From positions 4,439,501 to 4,503,500 of the forward strand of contig BSBM01000423.1 of the NCBI GenBank assembly GCA_027924585.1: a stretch of DNA of 64,000 nucleotides, read 5' to 3'. Under the pieces are notes generated by a model. It did not search any database, was not told where the DNA came from, and worked only from the letters and a program-made list of their open reading frames with translations. Position numbers and translations under genes: made by a program. Shown piece after piece: positions 1-9,468 of this stretch (positions are counted from its first letter, which is position 1; every line of letters begins with the position of its first letter). The stretch comes from Larix kaempferi (taxonomy: Eukaryota > Streptophyta > Pinopsida > Pinales > Pinaceae).

Positions 1-389
1 ACAAGTCGGCCCCATAAGGTCACTGGGCAAACAGGTTAGTATAAATAGAGATCGGGAGATCTCTATTTAGATCATTCGGAAAGTCACACTTCTCTCACTT
101 AGAAAGTGGTACACTAGTGAGGAGGAGGATCATATGCTCTAGGATACTATCTCAAGTATATTTTGGTTGTACTTTGGTTGAGCCATTGTGCTCTCTATCT
201 CTGAGAAAGTTGTGGGGTTTTTCACCTTAGGGTTTTCCCCACGGAAACTCTGTGTCTCTTGTCTCTCATGCTTTTGATTCTTGTGATGTTTGTCATGCTT
301 ATTTTGATTGTTATGCATTGATATACTGTATATGTTATTATCTCAGTGAAGATCCTAGAGTATTGTGAATTAATGCTCAAAATTTAACA
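1..389 (+). repeat. Copia-A 5' LTR (partial)
   Basis: It matches the last 389 bp of the 3' LTR at equal length. A TATA box (TATAAATA, 40-47) would start the genomic RNA. The LTR ends in TTTAACA directly before the primer-binding site. The U3 start lies upstream of the window. Confidence 0.93.
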
Positions 390-401
390 TGGTATCAGAG
401 C
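390..401 (+). other. Copia-A primer-binding site
   Basis: TGGTATCAGAGC directly follows the LTR. It is complementary to the 3' end of plant initiator tRNA-Met and is the usual minus-strand primer site of plant copia elements. Confidence 0.9.
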
Positions 402-915
402 TAACCTGAGAAGAAAACATTTTGCAGTGACAGAAACTTGAGTTTCTTATTTATTGGGTTTCTCTCCAAAGATTTTGGAAAAGAAGTATAGTAGATTGAC
501 TCTACTCATCAAGGAGAATCTATCTGTCCAATCAGAATTCAATTCTGAGCATTTTTCGATTTGGCTCTAAAAATTAGGGTTTCCATAAAAATAGGAATTT
601 ATGAAATCTAAAGACATAGCTGGAAGCTCCTTGTAAAAATTGAAGTTTAGAGCTTTGGATCAAGTTTTTTGGCTGGGTATATCTCCGGGAAACTCAAACC
701 CTAATTCAAGGCTCTCCCTAGTGAACCCGGGAGGACAAAAAGGCAAATATGAAGGGTAAAGCTTTGCTGATCTCAAATTCTGAATACACCAAGCTGATCA
801 ACTCATCAAGGTGCATCTTTCTATCCTTTAAGAAAATTGAAATTCACATTTTGAATTTTTAGGGTTTTTCCGACAAACCCTAATCCAGGACCAGATCCAG
901 TTTTCAGCATTTCAA
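402..915 (+). other. Copia-A untranslated leader
   Basis: No ORF is seen. The segment contains several variants of 'AATTAGGGTTT' and 'TTTTTGGCT' in loosely repeated blocks. The same leader is recognisable in Copia-B at about 18300-19090, so it is the family's 5' leader between primer-binding site and gag. Confidence 0.7.
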
Positions 916-2949
916 GTGGTAAGACCTAAATATTTTCTATTTCCATTTGAAGTACTCTTTAAGATGTATCACCACACCAAGCTTGAGGATAAGCTTGAAG
1001 GAGCTGATAACTTCCGAGCTTGGAAGTATAGGATTGGGTTAATTGTGGAAGAGAATGAGTTGGACTCATATGTAAAAGAAGACATCCCTATCCCAGAGGA
1101 TGAAGAGGCTAAGGTATTGCATAAGAAAAACTCGGTCGAGGCAAAAAGAATCATTGCTGATTCTATCAAAGACCATCTCATACCCCATGTGTCTTCTCTA
1201 AAGACACCCAAGGAGATGTTTGACTCTTTGACCAAGCTATTTGAAGGGAAGAACATAAATCGGAAAATGACCTTGCAGAACCAATTGAAAGGAGTAAAGT
1301 TTCCGAATGGAGAAACCATTCAATCTTATTTTTCAAGGGTCTCCCAGATCAAGGAACAACTAGAATTAGTGAATGAAATGGTGGAGAATGGTGAAGTGGT
1401 GATGACCACTCTAAATGGACTACCCAGGTCATGGGATTCCTTTATTCAAGGAATTTGTTCAAGGAAGAAGTTGATCTCCTTCAACATATTGCGGGAAGAA
1501 TGCTCTCAAGAAGAAGCTAGGCTTGTGGCCCGAGAAGAAAAGATGGGAAATGAAGATCAAGCTCTCACAGCACATGCCAGGAAAGGCAAGTCCAAGAAGG
1601 AATCATCTCATAACAGGAGATTCTCACACCACCATTATCATAAAGATAAGGAAGATCTCAGATGCTTCAATTGCAATGAGAAGGGACACTTTGCTTCAGA
1701 TTGTCCCAAGAAGAAGAAAGACAACAACAACAACTTCAATAGGAAGAAGAAGAATAACAAAATAAGATATCATGCTCATGCTGCCGAAGATGATGAACCC
1801 CCAAAGAAGAAGGCTAGGGCAGAAAGTGATAGTGATGATGACTCATCAAGTGAAGAAGAATATGTTCTAATTTATGCTCTCACAGGTACTATCTCCCATG
1901 GTTGTAATGATTGGTTGATTGACAATGGGGCTTCCAAACACATGACCGGGTTTAAGGAATCTTTTGTGAATCTATCTAAACATGAATCACCCCATAAGGT
2001 GAAACTTGTGGATGATTATCAATACCCAATCAAAGGAAGTGGTGAAGCCTCCTACAACCTAGATTCTGGAAAATTTTTGAAGATGAAAGAAGTCCTTTAT
2101 GTACCTGGGCTCAAGAAGAACTTACTCTCCATCTCTGCATTGGATGCAAAAGGTATGAGGGTTGAATTTGTGGATGGCCAAGTCCTAATGTGGCCAAAGG
2201 GAAAGAACATAGATGATGCAGTAGTGATTGGAGAGCAAGAGGGAGGTTTGTATAAATTGAAGGGACAACCTGAACATGCCATGGTACATGAATCCATGGA
2301 GCCAAGTGAACTTTGGCATAGAAGACTTGATCATATGAACTATAGGGCACTTCCAATTGCAAGCAAGGCTGTAGAGGGTCTTCCTAAAATCAAGACCAAA
2401 CATGAAGGTGTTTGCAAAGGATGTGCAAAAGGTAAGAACATTAAGAAGGCTTTCCCAAGCAGTGAAAGCAAGGCAAAAGACATCCTGGAAATCATCCACT
2501 CAGATGTATGTGGTCCTATGTCATCCAGTTCTCTGCGTGGATATGTTTACTATGTCTCATTTATTGATGACGTCTCCAGGAAGACTTTGGTATACTTCTT
2601 GAAGAACAAAGATGAGGCGTTTGATAAATTCAAGGAATTCAAAACTTTGATGGAGAATCAAACTGACAAGAAGATCAAAACATTCAGATCTGACAATGGT
2701 GGAGAATTCACCTCAGGTGACTTCAAGAAGCTTTGTAGTGATTCAGCGATTAAGAGGGAGTTGACTGCTCCTTATAATCCTGAACAGAATGGAGTTGCAG
2801 AAAGGAAGAACAGAACAATCATGGAAGCAGCAAGGGAAATGTTGCATGACAAGGATCTACGTATGCATCTATGGGCAGAAGCAACTAGAATAGCTATATA
2901 TGTGCAGAACAGAACACCCCACAAGATATTGGACAACAAGACACCATAA
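916..2949 (+). CDS. Copia-A Gag-protease-integrase polyprotein (truncated by stop)
   Basis: The first 677 codons of a copia polyprotein. The N-terminal part is a UBN2-type Gag; the probable start is the Met at 964 (residue 17), just before the conserved LEGADNFRAWKYRI block. A CCHC zinc knuckle (C250, C253, H258, C263) binds RNA. Acid, lysine and asparagine-rich spacers follow. The protease active site reads DNGAS (D336) instead of DSGAS. The pre-integrase zinc motif (LWHRRLDH, CKGCAKGK) and integrase core follow with D530, D593 and E629, so the DDE triad is present. The reading frame ends at TAA (2947) where relatives read Glu, and the same frame continues after it. Copia-B carries the homologous ORF. 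Confidence 0.9.
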   Translation: MVRPKYFLFPFEVLFKMYHHTKLEDKLEGADNFRAWKYRIGLIVEENELDSYVKEDIPIPEDEEAKVLHKKNSVEAKRIIADSIKDHLIPHVSSLKTPKEMFDSLTKLFEGKNINRKMTLQNQLKGVKFPNGETIQSYFSRVSQIKEQLELVNEMVENGEVVMTTLNGLPRSWDSFIQGICSRKKLISFNILREECSQEEARLVAREEKMGNEDQALTAHARKGKSKKESSHNRRFSHHHYHKDKEDLRCFNCNEKGHFASDCPKKKKDNNNNFNRKKKNNKIRYHAHAAEDDEPPKKKARAESDSDDDSSSEEEYVLIYALTGTISHGCNDWLIDNGASKHMTGFKESFVNLSKHESPHKVKLVDDYQYPIKGSGEASYNLDSGKFLKMKEVLYVPGLKKNLLSISALDAKGMRVEFVDGQVLMWPKGKNIDDAVVIGEQEGGLYKLKGQPEHAMVHESMEPSELWHRRLDHMNYRALPIASKAVEGLPKIKTKHEGVCKGCAKGKNIKKAFPSSESKAKDILEIIHSDVCGPMSSSSLRGYVYYVSFIDDVSRKTLVYFLKNKDEAFDKFKEFKTLMENQTDKKIKTFRSDNGGEFTSGDFKKLCSDSAIKRELTAPYNPEQNGVAERKNRTIMEAAREMLHDKDLRMHLWAEATRIAIYVQNRTPHKILDNKTP

Positions 2950-3170
2950 GAGGTATTTTCTGGTAAGAAACCTGAAGTCAGCCATCTCAGAATATTTAGT
3001 TGTCCAGTATACGCTCATGTCCCAAAGGAAATGATGACTAAACTAGATCCTTCAGGAAAGAAGGGTATCTTTGTGGGTTACAGTGAAATCTCGAAGGATT
3101 ACATAATTCACTTTCTAGGGTTCAAGAATATTGATGGAATCAAGGATGAATATAAGTTCAAGGATAGGTA
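2950..3170 (+). pseudogene. Copia-A integrase C-terminal part
   Basis: In the same frame as the preceding ORF. It reads through the usual copia block (SCPVYAHVPKE, then GIFVGYSE) that follows the integrase core, and stops at about 3168-3170. Separation from the upstream ORF is by one nonsense codon only. Downstream lies the serine-rich linker to RT, with little similarity left. Confidence 0.75.
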
Positions 3171-3354
3171 ATCCAGGAAGCAAAGATCAAGAGGGAGCAC
3201 ACTCCAGCAGCTCTTGCAAGGATGCAGATTTTTAGAGGGAGTTGACCATCTTCCTACATTCCACAATAGAAAGGTGTATAAGAAGCTACTTCAGTAGCTC
3301 CTGCCAGGAAGCAAAGACTCAGAGGGAGTCCACCCAACAAACAAACAAAGATAA

Positions 3355-3757
3355 GTATTTCAATTATCATTTCTTGGCTATTTTTGTTTAAATAATATTA
3401 TGCTTATGTTCCTAGACTTAGGAGATGTATTGTGCATATTAGAATGATTGCATTAATGAACATTATACTACTAATATGCATGTGATGGGTAAGTGGCCTG
3501 TGGCACTGTACAACATTCCAATGCTACTTATCTAGAATGAAACCTCTTTGTTGACATGTTGGGAGTAGTGCAAACTCTTAACAATGTTCTGGTAGAGACT
3601 GGAAGGCATCTAGAAAGTTGTGGAACATGGATAAATGTTGTATTGAAGCATTGGCTAAGATAACTGCATGACTGCATGACATATTTCTTTATGTGTAAAG
3701 AATTTGTTCTAAAAATTATGAGATGTTTCTAATCATGCAATTTAACTTCTTTTGTAG
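3355..3757 (+). other. Intron-like segment in Copia-A between integrase and RT
   Basis: A non-coding 403-bp stretch starts with GTATTT and ends with TTTTGTAG. A plant-like branch-point match (TCTAATC) lies about 25 bp before the end. The homologous segment occurs in Copia-B at 20967-21393 with the same boundaries, branch motif and internal sequence. Removal would join NKD-K to K-DH and leave a short open frame (SPTKEGLQ) shared by both copies. I infer an intron. A fixed insertion inherited by the family is the alternative. Confidence 0.55.
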
Positions 3758-4026
3758 GAAAGACCATATATCTTCACCTACAAAAGAAGGACTCCAAAAT
3801 TTGTTCCAGTAACAAAGATATCTATTGAAGATATTGAATTTCCCATGATCTGGGATGAAGAAATGGAATGCCATGATCCATCGATCATGAAGATGATGTT
3901 TGGGGTGCAGTCCCAAGACATGACAGGGAGTCACATGTGTGCATATTGAAGAAAGCCTTGTATGGCTTGTAGCAAGCTCCCAGAACTTGGTGTGATACTA
4001 AGAGGAAGCTTGCTACTGAGTTCGAT
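3758..4026 (+). pseudogene. Copia-A RT remnant, internally deleted
   Basis: Starts with the post-intron linker (SPTKEGLQ) and jumps to the RT block 'KKALYGL', with a TAG where relatives have Lys, then QAPRTW. The sequence then skips directly to the block after the RT palm. By comparison with Copia-B, the segment holding the YVDD catalytic box is missing, so no active RT could be made. Confidence 0.7.
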
Positions 4027-4671
4027 ATGAAAGATTTGGGAATGATGCATTATTTCCTAGCTGTGTGGCAGAGTGCAGATGGGATCTTCCTTGGTCAAGG
4101 GAAGTACACAGCAAATATCCTGAAGAGATTCAGGATGATGGATTGCAAGGCCATTGCTACACCTATGGCATCGAACCTGAAGCTTCTATGTGATGCTTCA
4201 TCGGAGACAGTTGATATCTCTATGTATCGTCAGATGATTGGGTCCTTGATGTACCTGACGAACACGAGGCCAGATATTTTCTTTGCTGTGAACACATTGA
4301 GTCAGTTCTTGACAGATCCGAGGAGTGTTCACCTGGTTGCTATAAAGCATGTTCTAAGGTACCTGAAGGGTACAGTGGATTATGGGCTCAAGTATGAAGC
4401 GAATCAAAAGTTTAACCTGCAGGGTTATATTGATTCAGATTGTGCAGGAAGTGCTGCAGATAGGAAGAACACATCTGGGTGCTGCCTCAGTATGGGATCA
4501 GGTGTGATCTCTTGGTTTAGCAGGAAGCAGTCCTGCGTAGCATTGAGTACAGCTGAGGCAGAGTATGTTGCATCCTGTTCAACTAGTTGTGAGGAAGTAT
4601 GGCTACGAAAGCTACTGTCTGAATTATTTGATCTCTCGTTGGATGCTACTGGTATCTTCTGCGATAACTAG
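4027..4671 (+). CDS. Copia-A RT C-terminus and RNase H
   Basis: 214 codons from the RT thumb (MKDLGMMHYFL) through the copia RNase H. Conserved blocks are MYRQMIGSLMYLTNTRPDI, then YIDSDCAGS (catalytic Asp), SWFSRKQ and STAEAEYVA (catalytic Glu). RNase H removes the RNA strand during reverse transcription. The frame ends at TAG (4669) right after CDN, in the middle of the RNase H C-terminus. Copia-B has the same stop at the same site. Confidence 0.85.
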   Translation: MKDLGMMHYFLAVWQSADGIFLGQGKYTANILKRFRMMDCKAIATPMASNLKLLCDASSETVDISMYRQMIGSLMYLTNTRPDIFFAVNTLSQFLTDPRSVHLVAIKHVLRYLKGTVDYGLKYEANQKFNLQGYIDSDCAGSAADRKNTSGCCLSMGSGVISWFSRKQSCVALSTAEAEYVASCSTSCEEVWLRKLLSELFDLSLDATGIFCDN

Positions 4672-4905
4672 AGTTGTGTGAAGCTGTCCAAGAACCCAGT
4701 GTTTCATGACAGGTCAAAACACATAGAGATCAAATATCACTATATCAGGGATATGGTGTAGAGAGGAGCTGTGAAGCTCCAGTATGTTGCGACAGACAAG
4801 CAGATTGCAGATGTGCTGATGAAGCCACTAGCCAGAGTGAAGTTTGAGTACTTCAGAGAGAGGCTTGGTGTTCTTCGGATTGATGACACTTTGAGGAAGA
4901 AGTGA
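4672..4905 (+). pseudogene. Copia-A RNase H C-terminus after shared stop
   Basis: Same frame as the preceding ORF. It reads SCVKLSKNPVFHD, then KYHYIRDMV, a second TAG at about 4759, QIADVLMKPLARVKFEYFR, and a TGA at 4903. These are the standard closing blocks of a copia polyprotein. The second TAG is also shared with Copia-B. Confidence 0.8.
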
Positions 4906-4993
4906 TGGACACATTTGCTGAATCCATTCCAAGCATGTTGGAAGGAGGATCTTGCACATGGCTGTGGATGTAAGCACTGGATGATGTTCTGGT

Positions 4994-5454
4994 ATGATCA
5001 ATTGGATCATTTTTATATGTATGTACGCATCATGTTGGATGTTGGATATGATCAGTTAGATCATTTATATGTATGTATTCACAATGTTGGATGCTAGATA
5101 TGATCAGTTGGATCATTTATATGTATGTACGCATCATGTTGGATGCTTGGACCATGTATCTGTATATGTATCAGGTGGATACATTGTATGATCTGGTGGA
5201 TCATGTATGATGATATGTATCATGTATTTGTATCAGGTCGATACACTATATGATCAGGTGGATCATGTATGATGATATGTATCAGGTAGATACTTGGTAT
5301 GCATCAGGTAGATGCATTGTATGATCAGGATGATCATGGATGACGATCTTCAGGATGTTGCTCCAGATGACATGCAGCAGGATGTTGCAGTGATGATGAT
5401 CAGGATGATCATGTGTACATCAGGATGATGTAAGGTGAGTATCAGGTTGATACT
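4994..5454 (+). repeat. Copia-A 3' region: array of short inverted repeats with changing stems
   Basis: At least 13 perfect or near-perfect hairpin motifs with a 5-nt spacer, mostly AGGTN, AGTTN or AGGAT. The stems differ but stay complementary. Examples: ATGATC/GATCAT at 4994, 5048, 5100 and 5250; ATGTATC/GATACAT at 5166; ATGCATC/GATGCAT at 5299; TACATC/GATGTA at 5416; AGTATC/GATACT at 5438. The array lies between the pol stop and the polypurine tract. Function is unknown. Confidence 0.85.
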
Positions 5455-5490
5455 TTGTGGCCATGGAACAGGTTGTGCAGATAAGCATGT

Positions 5491-5995
5491 AATTTGTGCC
5501 CTAGCAGATTTGCAGATAGTCTTTCGAGGTTTTGCCTATGGCATGTAATTTGTACCCTGGGATATCTGGAAAATGCTCTTTCGAGGTTTTGCTTGGGAGG
5601 ACATATAATTTGTGCCCTGGGAGATCTGTAGATAGTCTTTCGAGGTTTTGCCTATGGCATGTAATTTGTGCCCTGGGATATCTAGTAGATGCTCTTTTGA
5701 GGTTTTGTCCTATGGCATGTAATTTGTGCCCTGGGAGATCCAATAGGTTGAGTCGTGTGCTCGTAATCAGTCTTGGGATGCTCTTTCGAGGTTTTTCCAT
5801 GACCACATGTAATTTGTTCCCTGGGAGATCCGATAGGTTGAGCCTTGTGCTCGTAATTAGTCCTGGGATGCTCTTTCGAGGTTTTGTGGTGACCACATGT
5901 AATTTGTGCCCTGGGAGATCCAATAGGTTGAGCCTTGTGCTCGTAATCAGTCTTGGGATTCTCTTTCGAGGTTTTGTGATGGGGTCACATGTAAT
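5491..5995 (+). repeat. Copia-A 3' region: tandem repeat around 'CTTTCGAGGTTTTG'
   Basis: Direct repeats with the shared blocks 'CTTTCGAGGTTTTG', 'CATGTAATTTGTGCCCTGGGA' (in part) and 'GATAGGTTGAGCC'. The first units are about 57-59 bp apart, and the last three are about 90 bp apart because they include an extra block. Copia-B has a related but different array. Long ORFs in this segment on both strands are products of the repeat, not genes. Confidence 0.85.
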
Positions 5996-6320
5996 AAGTC
6001 CTGGAGATCTAGACAGGATAAAAAAGGCCTCAGATGCTCTTTAGGGTTCTTGCTAGTCAAGAGACTCTTTTAAGGTTTTGTGATGCACGTAATAAGTCCT
6101 GAGATTTCCACAGTATGGCCAGTGATGATGAAGACCTACAGGTGGTAGGCCTACATCCAGTATGAAAAAGGACTGGCTCTGTAGAAATTCCTATGACGAG
6201 TAGAGTCAGAGATTGGTTGAGATAGAAGCAGCAGTGACAATGATGATGATGATGCATCGATGACGATGATCCCGAGAAGAAGACTTATCTAGTAGATCTG
6301 TGTCGAGAAATACCTTCCTA

Positions 6321-6332
6321 ATTAAGAGGGAG
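6321..6332 (+). other. Copia-A polypurine tract
   Basis: ATTAAGAGGGAG directly precedes the 3' LTR and would prime plus-strand DNA. Copia-B has the same tract (GTTAAGAGGGAG) before its 3' LTR. Confidence 0.85.
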
Positions 6333-6936
6333 TGTTGATGTCTATGTACCTTTGGAATGTATTTCATCTATGTATTTCATATATATTTATTGTACCCTTA
6401 TTAGAGATGTGTTATTCCTCTATAAGGAAGTGTTGTCATGTGGATTGACAAGTGTCGCAAGTGTGTGTACTTGCTAATGGGTTATTAGACCACCATGTGT
6501 GGGGTCGACCCTAAAATATATATTATATTGTGGATGTACCTAGCTAGACAAGTCGACCCCATAAGGTCACTGGGCAAACAAGTTAGTATAAATAGAAATC
6601 AGGAGATCTCTATTTAGATCATTCGGAAAGTCACACTTCTCTCACTTAGAAAGTGGCGCACTAGTGAGGAGGAGGATCATCTGCTCTAGGAGACTATCTT
6701 AGGTGTATTTTGGTTGTACTTTGGTTGAGCCATTGCTCTCTCTATCTCTAAGGAAGTTGTGGGGTTTTTCACCTTAGGGTTTTCCCCACGGAAACTCTGT
6801 GTCTCTTGTCTCTCATGCTTTTGATTCTTGTGATGCTTGTCATGCTTATTGTGATTTTTATGTATTGATATACTGTATATGTTATTCTCTCAGTGAAGAT
6901 CCTAGAGTATTGTGAATTAATGCTCAAAATTTAACA
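6333..6936 (+). repeat. Copia-A 3' LTR
   Basis: A 604-bp LTR beginning TGTTGATG and ending TTTAACA, thus TG...CA. A TATA box lies at 6587-6594. It is complete and gives the full length for the truncated 5' copy. Confidence 0.92.
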
Positions 6937-7411
6937 GTTACTAGCTCCTATGGTTGACCAACTTTTGGTTGGTTTCTTGTTTCTTTTGGTTCTATGGCCG
7001 CATAGGTGGTTGTGATGGGGTTCCTGATGGACTAGATTATCTAATAGTTGAGATGGGATTTGTTTTTGGTTTTCAATGGTGATCGGTTATGTATTTCCGG
7101 TATTAATGAGATATTAAAAAATACTCTTAATTACATAAGTTAAAATCGTTTGGTTGAGCTATCTTCTAATAATTAAAAAAAATTAATTTTACTAAATATT
7201 CTTTAGTTTTACTAAATATATTTTTTATATCGAACATCTATAAACTCTATATCCTACTCTCTCAATATCTATAATATATTATGTACTTATTTTTCATAAT
7301 TTAAGAACTTTTTTTAATCCTTTAATATGTACAATATATTAATCTTATTTTTCATAATTTAAAAACTAAACATACATAGGTATAAGTTATAGATGAAGAA
7401 AGTGAACCATG
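6937..7411. other. AT-rich spacer between Copia-A and Copia-C
   Basis: No ORF, RNA gene or repeat boundary is seen in about 470 bp of AT-rich sequence. The last five bases (7407-7411, CCATG) are the target duplication of Copia-C. Confidence 0.6.
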
Positions 7412-7654
7412 AATTAACCAAAAACCAGAATAAAAGAAAACACCACACAGATGAGATCAATAGATATATCACCAATCACTTGTATTATTCATCCAAACAC
7501 CATTACATATATATAGCATTATTAGGCAGATGAACACCATCATTTGGATCCTTCTGACAACCAAGGAAAACTAGACATTGACTCAACACACTGACTCCTA
7601 TGACAACTCACATGATCAACTCACACATGGACATTTCTTCATTATTTACAATAC
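7412..7654 (-). repeat. Copia-C 3' LTR
   Basis: A 243-bp copy of 41156-41397. On the minus strand it follows the polypurine tract TAAGGGGAGG (plus-strand 7655-7664), starts TATTG and ends TTAATT, not the usual TG...CA. A TATA-like run (TATATATA) lies near 7505. Confidence 0.9.
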
Positions 7655-7804
7655 CTCCCCTTAATGGAGAAATGTATTTTCAGCAACTCCTAACATAGAT
7701 CTAAACATTTCAAACTTGACCTTGCCAATTCGCTTAGTAAACATAGCAACAACATTCTCATTAGTTTTGTAATAGGTCATATCAATCTCTTTGGATTGAA
7801 GCTT

Positions 7805-8347
7805 TTATATGACAAAATGATGTTGAGTCTCAATATATTTTGATCTTGCATGATAGACTGGATTGTTAGCCAACTTGATTGAATTCGGGTTGTCACATTT
7901 GATGACAGTTGGTCCTTTCTGCTTCTCTCCAATAACTTCAAGAACTCTTCTTAACCATATGGCTTCACAGGTAGAGCTACATAATGCTTTATATTCTTCC
8001 TTAGTGGATGATAGGGACACAACAGATTGCTTTTTACTGCTCCATGAGATGGTACCTGATCCAAGATGGAACACATAACCTATTGTTGATCTCCCATCAT
8101 CAAGATCTCCTGCCCAATCTGAATATGTATATCCTGTCAATTTAACATCACAATTATTAGTAAATTCAATTCCATAATTATAAGTGCCTTTCAAATAACG
8201 AATAACTCTTTTTGCAGCTAGCCAATGACTCTCATGAGGTTTGGCCATATACTCACTGAGTATGCTGACAGAATATACAATATATGGTTTGGTATTGGTG
8301 AGATAATTGAGACTTCCCAACAATTGACGATACAGAGTGCCATTCAC
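7805..8347 (-). CDS. Copia-C RNase H region
   Basis: 180 codons, starting at the RT-RNase H linker (LYRQLLGSLNYLTNTKPY) and running through the copia RNase H to the closing block (KCDNPNSIKLANNPVYHARSK in part). One catalytic Asp appears lost, since the usual DSDWAG motif reads YSDWAG. The Glu motif reads STKEEY. After the stop, the last block (FTKRIGKVKFE) continues to about 7690 before the LTR. Confidence 0.82.
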   Translation of the reverse strand: MNGTLYRQLLGSLNYLTNTKPYIVYSVSILSEYMAKPHESHWLAAKRVIRYLKGTYNYGIEFTNNCDVKLTGYTYSDWAGDLDDGRSTIGYVFHLGSGTISWSSKKQSVVSLSSTKEEYKALCSSTCEAIWLRRVLEVIGEKQKGPTVIKCDNPNSIKLANNPVYHARSKYIETQHHFVI

Positions 8348-8382
8348 TCTCTTGATTCATCACTGCTGCTAATTTTTTCATT

Positions 8383-8865
8383 CTATATAAATGGATTAGA
8401 TACTGCCTTGCACTCATTCATATTGAATCTTTTGAGAATATCCAATGCATATTTTCTCTGGCTGACAAGAGTTTTTCCTTTGTCCCTCCATACTTCAAGA
8501 CCCAAACAATAACGCAGTTGCCCCATATATTTCATCTCAAAATCTTGATACAAATGATCTTTTATGGATGTAGTAACTCCATTTGCATTTCCTGTAAGTA
8601 TGAGATCATCCACATATAATGAAATTAAGGCTATCTTCCCATTTAAATATTTCTTCACATATAGATTTGGATCACTATTAGTCCTTTGAAATTCCTGTTT
8701 AATAAAGAAGCTATCAATTTTGGTGTACCATGATCTAGGAGCTTGTTTTCGACCATATAATGCTTTCTTTAATTTGCACACAAGATGTTCTTGACCCGGT
8801 TTCAGAAACCCTTCTGGTTGTTCAAGATATATTTCCTCTTTCAAATCACCAAAATAGGAAGGCAT
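8383..8865 (-). CDS. Copia-C reverse transcriptase palm and thumb
   Basis: 160 codons containing the RT blocks EEIYLEQPEGF, then KLKKALYGRKQAPRSWY, and the catalytic YVDD (in SLYVDDLILTG). DFEMKYMGQLRYCLG and the thumb follow. The core is conserved but upstream RT blocks are in another frame, and the frame ends before RNase H. It would copy the element's RNA into DNA inside the particle if complete. Confidence 0.85.
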   Translation of the reverse strand: MPSYFGDLKEEIYLEQPEGFLKPGQEHLVCKLKKALYGRKQAPRSWYTKIDSFFIKQEFQRTNSDPNLYVKKYLNGKIALISLYVDDLILTGNANGVTTSIKDHLYQDFEMKYMGQLRYCLGLEVWRDKGKTLVSQRKYALDILKRFNMNECKAVSNPFI

Positions 8866-9468
8866 ATTTCACATCTAACTAATGTAGCACCCAATCATAT
8901 TTTGTAGCTAATGCTATCATCAATTTGATTGTATTCATTTTTTCTATTGGTGCAAAGGTATCTTCATAATCTATACCTTCTTAATTTTTTGAGAATATCC
9001 TTTAGCAACTAGTATATCCTTATATTTATCAATAGTACCATCAACCTTAATATTTGATTTATACAACCATTTACATCCTATAGGAACTTTGTTTTCATTA
9101 AATTCAGTAAGTTCCCATGTATCATTGCTCATTATAGACTCATATTCTTCATTCATATCATCTCTCCATTCTTTATGTTCTTTTGCTTATTCATAAGATA
9201 CAACTTGAACAACATTCATTACATGAGTTAGTAATGCATAGTCTTTGTACCTTATAGGTGGCTGAATTTTTCGAGATGATCTCCTTGGAGTCTTACTACT
9301 TTCATCTTCTTCTCCTTGATTGCTTGATGCTTCCACTTTTGGTCCTTGTACCTGTTCCTTGACTTGATCCTTTTCCTATTTATCACTTACACCAACTTTA
9401 ACATAATCATCATTGTTAAAAGAGGTATTCCACAAACCATTATCTTCATCTATGTTCTCATGAAGCAT
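8866..9468 (-). pseudogene. Copia-C RT N-terminal part and INT-RT linker
   Basis: An open piece at 8971-9156 carries the RT entry block (WELTEFNENKVPIGCKWLYKS in part, then VAKGYSQ). Downstream, MIALATKY and the LDVK region are readable with frame changes and stops. Upstream to 9468 is the acidic linker ending at the Copia-B insertion. On the other side of the insert, the preceding residues (RDVVF) lie at about 38435. Confidence 0.7.

Larger units (their letters stand above)
1..6936 (+). mobile_element. Copia-A: Ty1/copia LTR retrotransposon, 5' end cut by window
   Basis: Positions 1-389 align along their whole length with 6548-6936, so the window opens inside the 5' LTR and lacks about its first 215 bp. 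A Met-type primer-binding site follows at 390, then gag-protease-integrase, an intron-like segment, an RT/RNase H remnant, repeat arrays, a polypurine tract and the 3' LTR. The domain order (integrase before RT) places it in Ty1/copia. The two LTRs differ at roughly 5% of sites by eye. Most of the RT, including the YVDD box, is deleted, and stops interrupt integrase and RNase H, so it is not autonomous. Copia-B is a close relative. Confidence 0.93.

Noticed and set aside
4994-5454. Hairpin array considered as a CRISPR-like array
   Set aside because: There is no constant repeat with unique spacers, unit spacing is irregular, and the sequence is a plant retrotransposon tail.
5501-6044. Long ORFs on both strands with repeated GHKLHV or CNLCPGRS-type units
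   Set aside because: They arise from the direct DNA repeat in the Copia-A tail, occur on both strands and in Copia-B do not persist as frames.
9463-9468. Perfect target duplication for Copia-B
   Set aside because: AGCAT and AACAC match at only three of five positions; insertion is supported by interrupted Copia-C coding sequence instead.
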